Assembly: GCA_011391115.1 (NCBI GenBank)
Contig: JAABRC010000073.1
Location: 1 to 8,129, forward strand
DNA: 8,129 nt
DNA from: Candidatus Egaibacter danicus
Lineage (GTDB): Bacteria; Pseudomonadota; Gammaproteobacteria; Burkholderiales; Burkholderiaceae
Direction of reading: 5' to 3'
Part shown: in pieces, positions 6,144-8,129 of the stretch
Numbering within the stretch: the first letter of the stretch is position 1
Layout: each line of letters begins with the position of its first letter
Program-made: the position numbers and the translations under genes
The notes under the pieces: model-generated
The model's input: only the letters and a program-made list of their open reading frames with translations
Database searches by the model: none
Told to the model about the DNA's origin: nothing

Positions 6144-6776
6144 TTACTGCATCAAACCATTTTTCAGAGCGTAATAAGTTAGATCGCTGTTCGACTCAAG
6201 CTTCATTTTCTCCATGACCCGGGTACGATAAGTGCTGACCGTCTTGACACTGAGCGACATGCTCACGGCCATATGACCGATGGTTTCACCCTTGGCCAGA
6301 CGCAGGAAAACCTGTAGCTCCCGATCCGACAATTGCTCATGAAGTGGCTTGTCCCCCCCACCTGTCAAACCGTCGGCAAGACGCTCTGCAATTCCAGCAG
6401 TGATGTACTTGCGCCCGCGGCAAACCGTACGAATCGCTTTGACGATCTCTTCGGGATCACAGTCCTTGTTCAGGTAGCCACTGGCCCCCTGCCGCAGCAG
6501 GGTTGTGGCGTAATGCTCTTCTGCAAAACCGCTCAGAATCAGCACCGGCAAATCGGGCGCGCGCGCCTTGATGGCCGCCAGTGCATCAACTCCGCTGTGC
6601 TCAGGCATGGAAATGTCCATCACGATCACGTCCACTTCGCCCTTGCGCACGATGTCAAGGGCCTCCCGACCGTTCGACGCTTCAGCGACAACGCTGAAAT
6701 CGATCTGGTCAGCGAAAAACTGACGCAGGCCAGCACGAACCATGGCATGGTCGTCAACAATGGCAATTCGAATCAT
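6144..6776 (-). CDS. NarL/FixJ-family response regulator with LuxR-type HTH
   Basis: A 210-residue transcription factor. The receiver (residues 1-120) has D8-D9, phosphorylation site D54 (VIVMDISMP), switch S82 and K104 (LNKD). A LuxR/GerE helix-turn-helix follows at about 148-208, with LSDRELQVFLRLAKGETIGH and the recognition helix SVKTVSTYRTRVMEK, which resembles that of BvgA/UvrY-type regulators. Such proteins dimerise on phosphorylation and bind inverted heptamer half-sites. It diverges from the CHASE3 kinase gene with 56 bp between starts, marking it as the probable cognate partner. ATG 6776 (MIRIAIVDDH) is the usual family start; ATG 6803 would add nine residues and cannot be excluded, as neither has a good Shine-Dalgarno. 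It is the best local candidate to bind the palindromes upstream of the two glycine-zipper genes. Confidence 0.93.
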   Translation of the reverse strand: MIRIAIVDDHAMVRAGLRQFFADQIDFSVVAEASNGREALDIVRKGEVDVIVMDISMPEHSGVDALAAIKARAPDLPVLILSGFAEEHYATTLLRQGASGYLNKDCDPEEIVKAIRTVCRGRKYITAGIAERLADGLTGGGDKPLHEQLSDRELQVFLRLAKGETIGHMAVSMSLSVKTVSTYRTRVMEKMKLESNSDLTYYALKNGLMQ

Positions 6777-6832
6777 GATGTAGCAGGCAGTTTCATGCTG
6801 CATGATCCCACACTTTGACGGGCGGTCTCAAA

Positions 6833-8129
6833 ATGGAAGTTCTCAAGGTCGTCAACCCAGGCCGGTTTGTATTTCCGCTAGCCTGCCTCGCCGCCGTAGC
6901 CATGCTGTTCATCAGCGAAGGGTCCTACTGGCAGGCCGTCGCCGCCATGCGCGAAATCTCAGCCATGCAAACAGCACAGGTGAGCATCGTGGGCCTTTCC
7001 CAGAGCGTTCTGGATGCCGAAACGGGTCAGCGGGGATATCTGCTGTCCAACCGCAGGGAATACCTTCTTCCTTATCAAACAGCGATCAAACATATCGACG
7101 AATCTTTCACGGTACTGGAGCCCTACTACAGCGCGGATCCGGCAGCAAGAGACATGCTGGCGAAATTGCGTGAGCTCACAGATGCCAAGATGTCCGAGCT
7201 CGCACTGACGATCCGTCTGCACGACGAAGGTCGGGACAGGGCGGCGCTGGAGTTGGTCCTCAGCGATATTGGCAAGGAAAAAATGGAGGCTATCCGTCAA
7301 GTAGGTGCGAAGCTACTGGCACATCAGTCGCAAAACGTGGCTGCAAGCCGGGGCGATTTGATCAAAACCCTCATTCTCAACCGGGTGGGGGTCGCCGCCT
7401 TGAGCGCCATCAGCCTGATGGCACTCTTGCTGTATTTGCGCAAGTCAGCAGCGCTCGTGCGTCACCAGCTGGAGCTCAAACAACGCGCCCAGGTCGAGCA
7501 CGACCGGCTTGAGACGGAAGTCGCCAAACGTACCGCTCAGTTGACGGAATTGACCCAGCATCTGGTCACCGCGCGCGAGGACGAGCGAAACCGTCTGGCA
7601 CGCAATTTGCACGATGATCTGGGCTCACTGCTCACATCGGCCAAGCTCGATGCGGCTCGTATCCGGTCCCGACTCACTGGCACGACGCCTGAGTCACTGG
7701 AGTTGCTGTCACATCTGGTTGGAACCCTCAATAGCGGTATTGCGTTGGGTCGACGCATCATCGAAGATTTGCGTCCATCTGCGTTGAGCAACCTGGGGTT
7801 GGTTGCGACGCTGGAGATTCTGGCAAGAGAGTTTGCCGATCACTCGGGCGTCGATGTTCAATGTGCGCTGGAGCCTGTTGATCTGGATGTCGATGCGGAA
7901 TTGATGGTCTACCGGCTGGTTCAGGAAGCCATCACCAACATCACCAAATATGCTCAGGCTCGTCATGTCTGGGTGAACTTGAGCGAGCATGAAAACCACG
8001 TGGAAGTTTCTGTTCGCGACGATGGTGTTGGCTTTGATACCACCCAAAAGCCTGACTCCAAATACGGCCTGATTGGCATGCGTTTTCGTGTTGAGGCCGA
8101 AGGTGGGGCCCTCCATGTGTTTTCCTCAC
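6833..8129 (+). CDS. CHASE3-domain sensor histidine kinase, HisKA_3 type (3' end cut by window)
   Basis: 432 codons are visible and the frame is open at the edge. Membrane helix 1 is about residues 12-29, then a periplasmic CHASE3 domain at about 35-175 with its signature DAETGQRGYLLSN (61-73). Helix 2 is about 185-202, followed by a coiled-coil signalling helix (205-250). The dimerisation/phosphoacceptor region is HisKA_3 type: REDERNRLARNLHDDLGSLL with H260 as phosphorylation site. The ATPase domain shows the N-box QEAITNITKYA (N369), G1 box DDGVGF (396-401) and G2 region YGLIGMRFRVEAEGG; only the last strands are missing. HisKA_3 kinases usually pair with NarL-family regulators, matching the divergent neighbour. 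The CHASE3 ligand is unknown. The part seen contains no receiver or Hpt domain. Confidence 0.94.
   Translation, partial: MEVLKVVNPGRFVFPLACLAAVAMLFISEGSYWQAVAAMREISAMQTAQVSIVGLSQSVLDAETGQRGYLLSNRREYLLPYQTAIKHIDESFTVLEPYYSADPAARDMLAKLRELTDAKMSELALTIRLHDEGRDRAALELVLSDIGKEKMEAIRQVGAKLLAHQSQNVAASRGDLIKTLILNRVGVAALSAISLMALLLYLRKSAALVRHQLELKQRAQVEHDRLETEVAKRTAQLTELTQHLVTAREDERNRLARNLHDDLGSLLTSAKLDAARIRSRLTGTTPESLELLSHLVGTLNSGIALGRRIIEDLRPSALSNLGLVATLEILAREFADHSGVDVQCALEPVDLDVDAELMVYRLVQEAITNITKYAQARHVWVNLSEHENHVEVSVRDDGVGFDTTQKPDSKYGLIGMRFRVEAEGGALHVFSS

Noticed and set aside
6333..6818. Rightward open frame of 161 codons
   Set aside because: It is antisense to the LuxR-type regulator, which has complete receiver and HTH motifs.
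6805..6832. CCCACACT before the kinase gene as a third copy of the shared promoter
   Set aside because: It differs from CCCATACT by one base, but no GTAG...CTAC palindrome lies at the expected distance upstream.

Overview
The window reads as chromosomal DNA of a betaproteobacterium, most likely Burkholderiales and probably Comamonadaceae-like. This rests on recognising the protein sequences (YihY/UPF0761, DUF2069, a GlcD-type oxidase, ThyA, FolA), the high-GC codon use and the gene order; no database search was possible. There are ten protein genes, two of them cut by the window edges. I see no tRNA, rRNA, CRISPR array, insertion sequence or phage gene.

Left part (1-4270): a yihY-type inner-membrane protein gene runs leftward off the edge. 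Diverging from it after 21 bp is a tight rightward run of four genes: a four-helix DUF2069 membrane protein, a GlcD/D-2-hydroxyacid dehydrogenase-type FAD oxidase (ATGA overlap with the gene before it), thyA and folA. ThyA makes dTMP and releases dihydrofolate, which FolA reduces back to tetrahydrofolate, so the last two genes form one metabolic cycle.

Middle part (4287-5444): two leftward genes encode exported glycine-zipper proteins. One is a 71-residue lipoprotein of OsmB/17-kDa-antigen type. The other is a 270-residue secreted protein that joins a beta/gamma-crystallin domain to a glycine zipper and a small C-terminal domain.

Right part (5445-8129): a stand-alone receiver protein, a convergent NarL/LuxR-type response regulator and, diverging from the latter, a CHASE3 histidine kinase that runs off the right edge. 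Together they look like a complete phosphorelay or branched two-component system.

The most interesting signal is non-coding. Both glycine-zipper genes are preceded by the same 16-bp imperfect palindrome, GTAGTAGATGTCCTAC, on the same side. In both cases an identical CCCATACT (probable -10 region) follows at exactly the same distance. The second copy also sits beside the receiver gene. The half-sites resemble those bound by NarL-family regulators such as RcsB and BvgA, and a NarL-family regulator is encoded next door. The working model is a local envelope-stress regulon: CHASE3 kinase to LuxR-type regulator (modulated by the lone receiver) to twin promoters of two glycine-zipper envelope proteins. 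The sequence supports the shared promoter architecture directly; the regulator-to-site link is inference.
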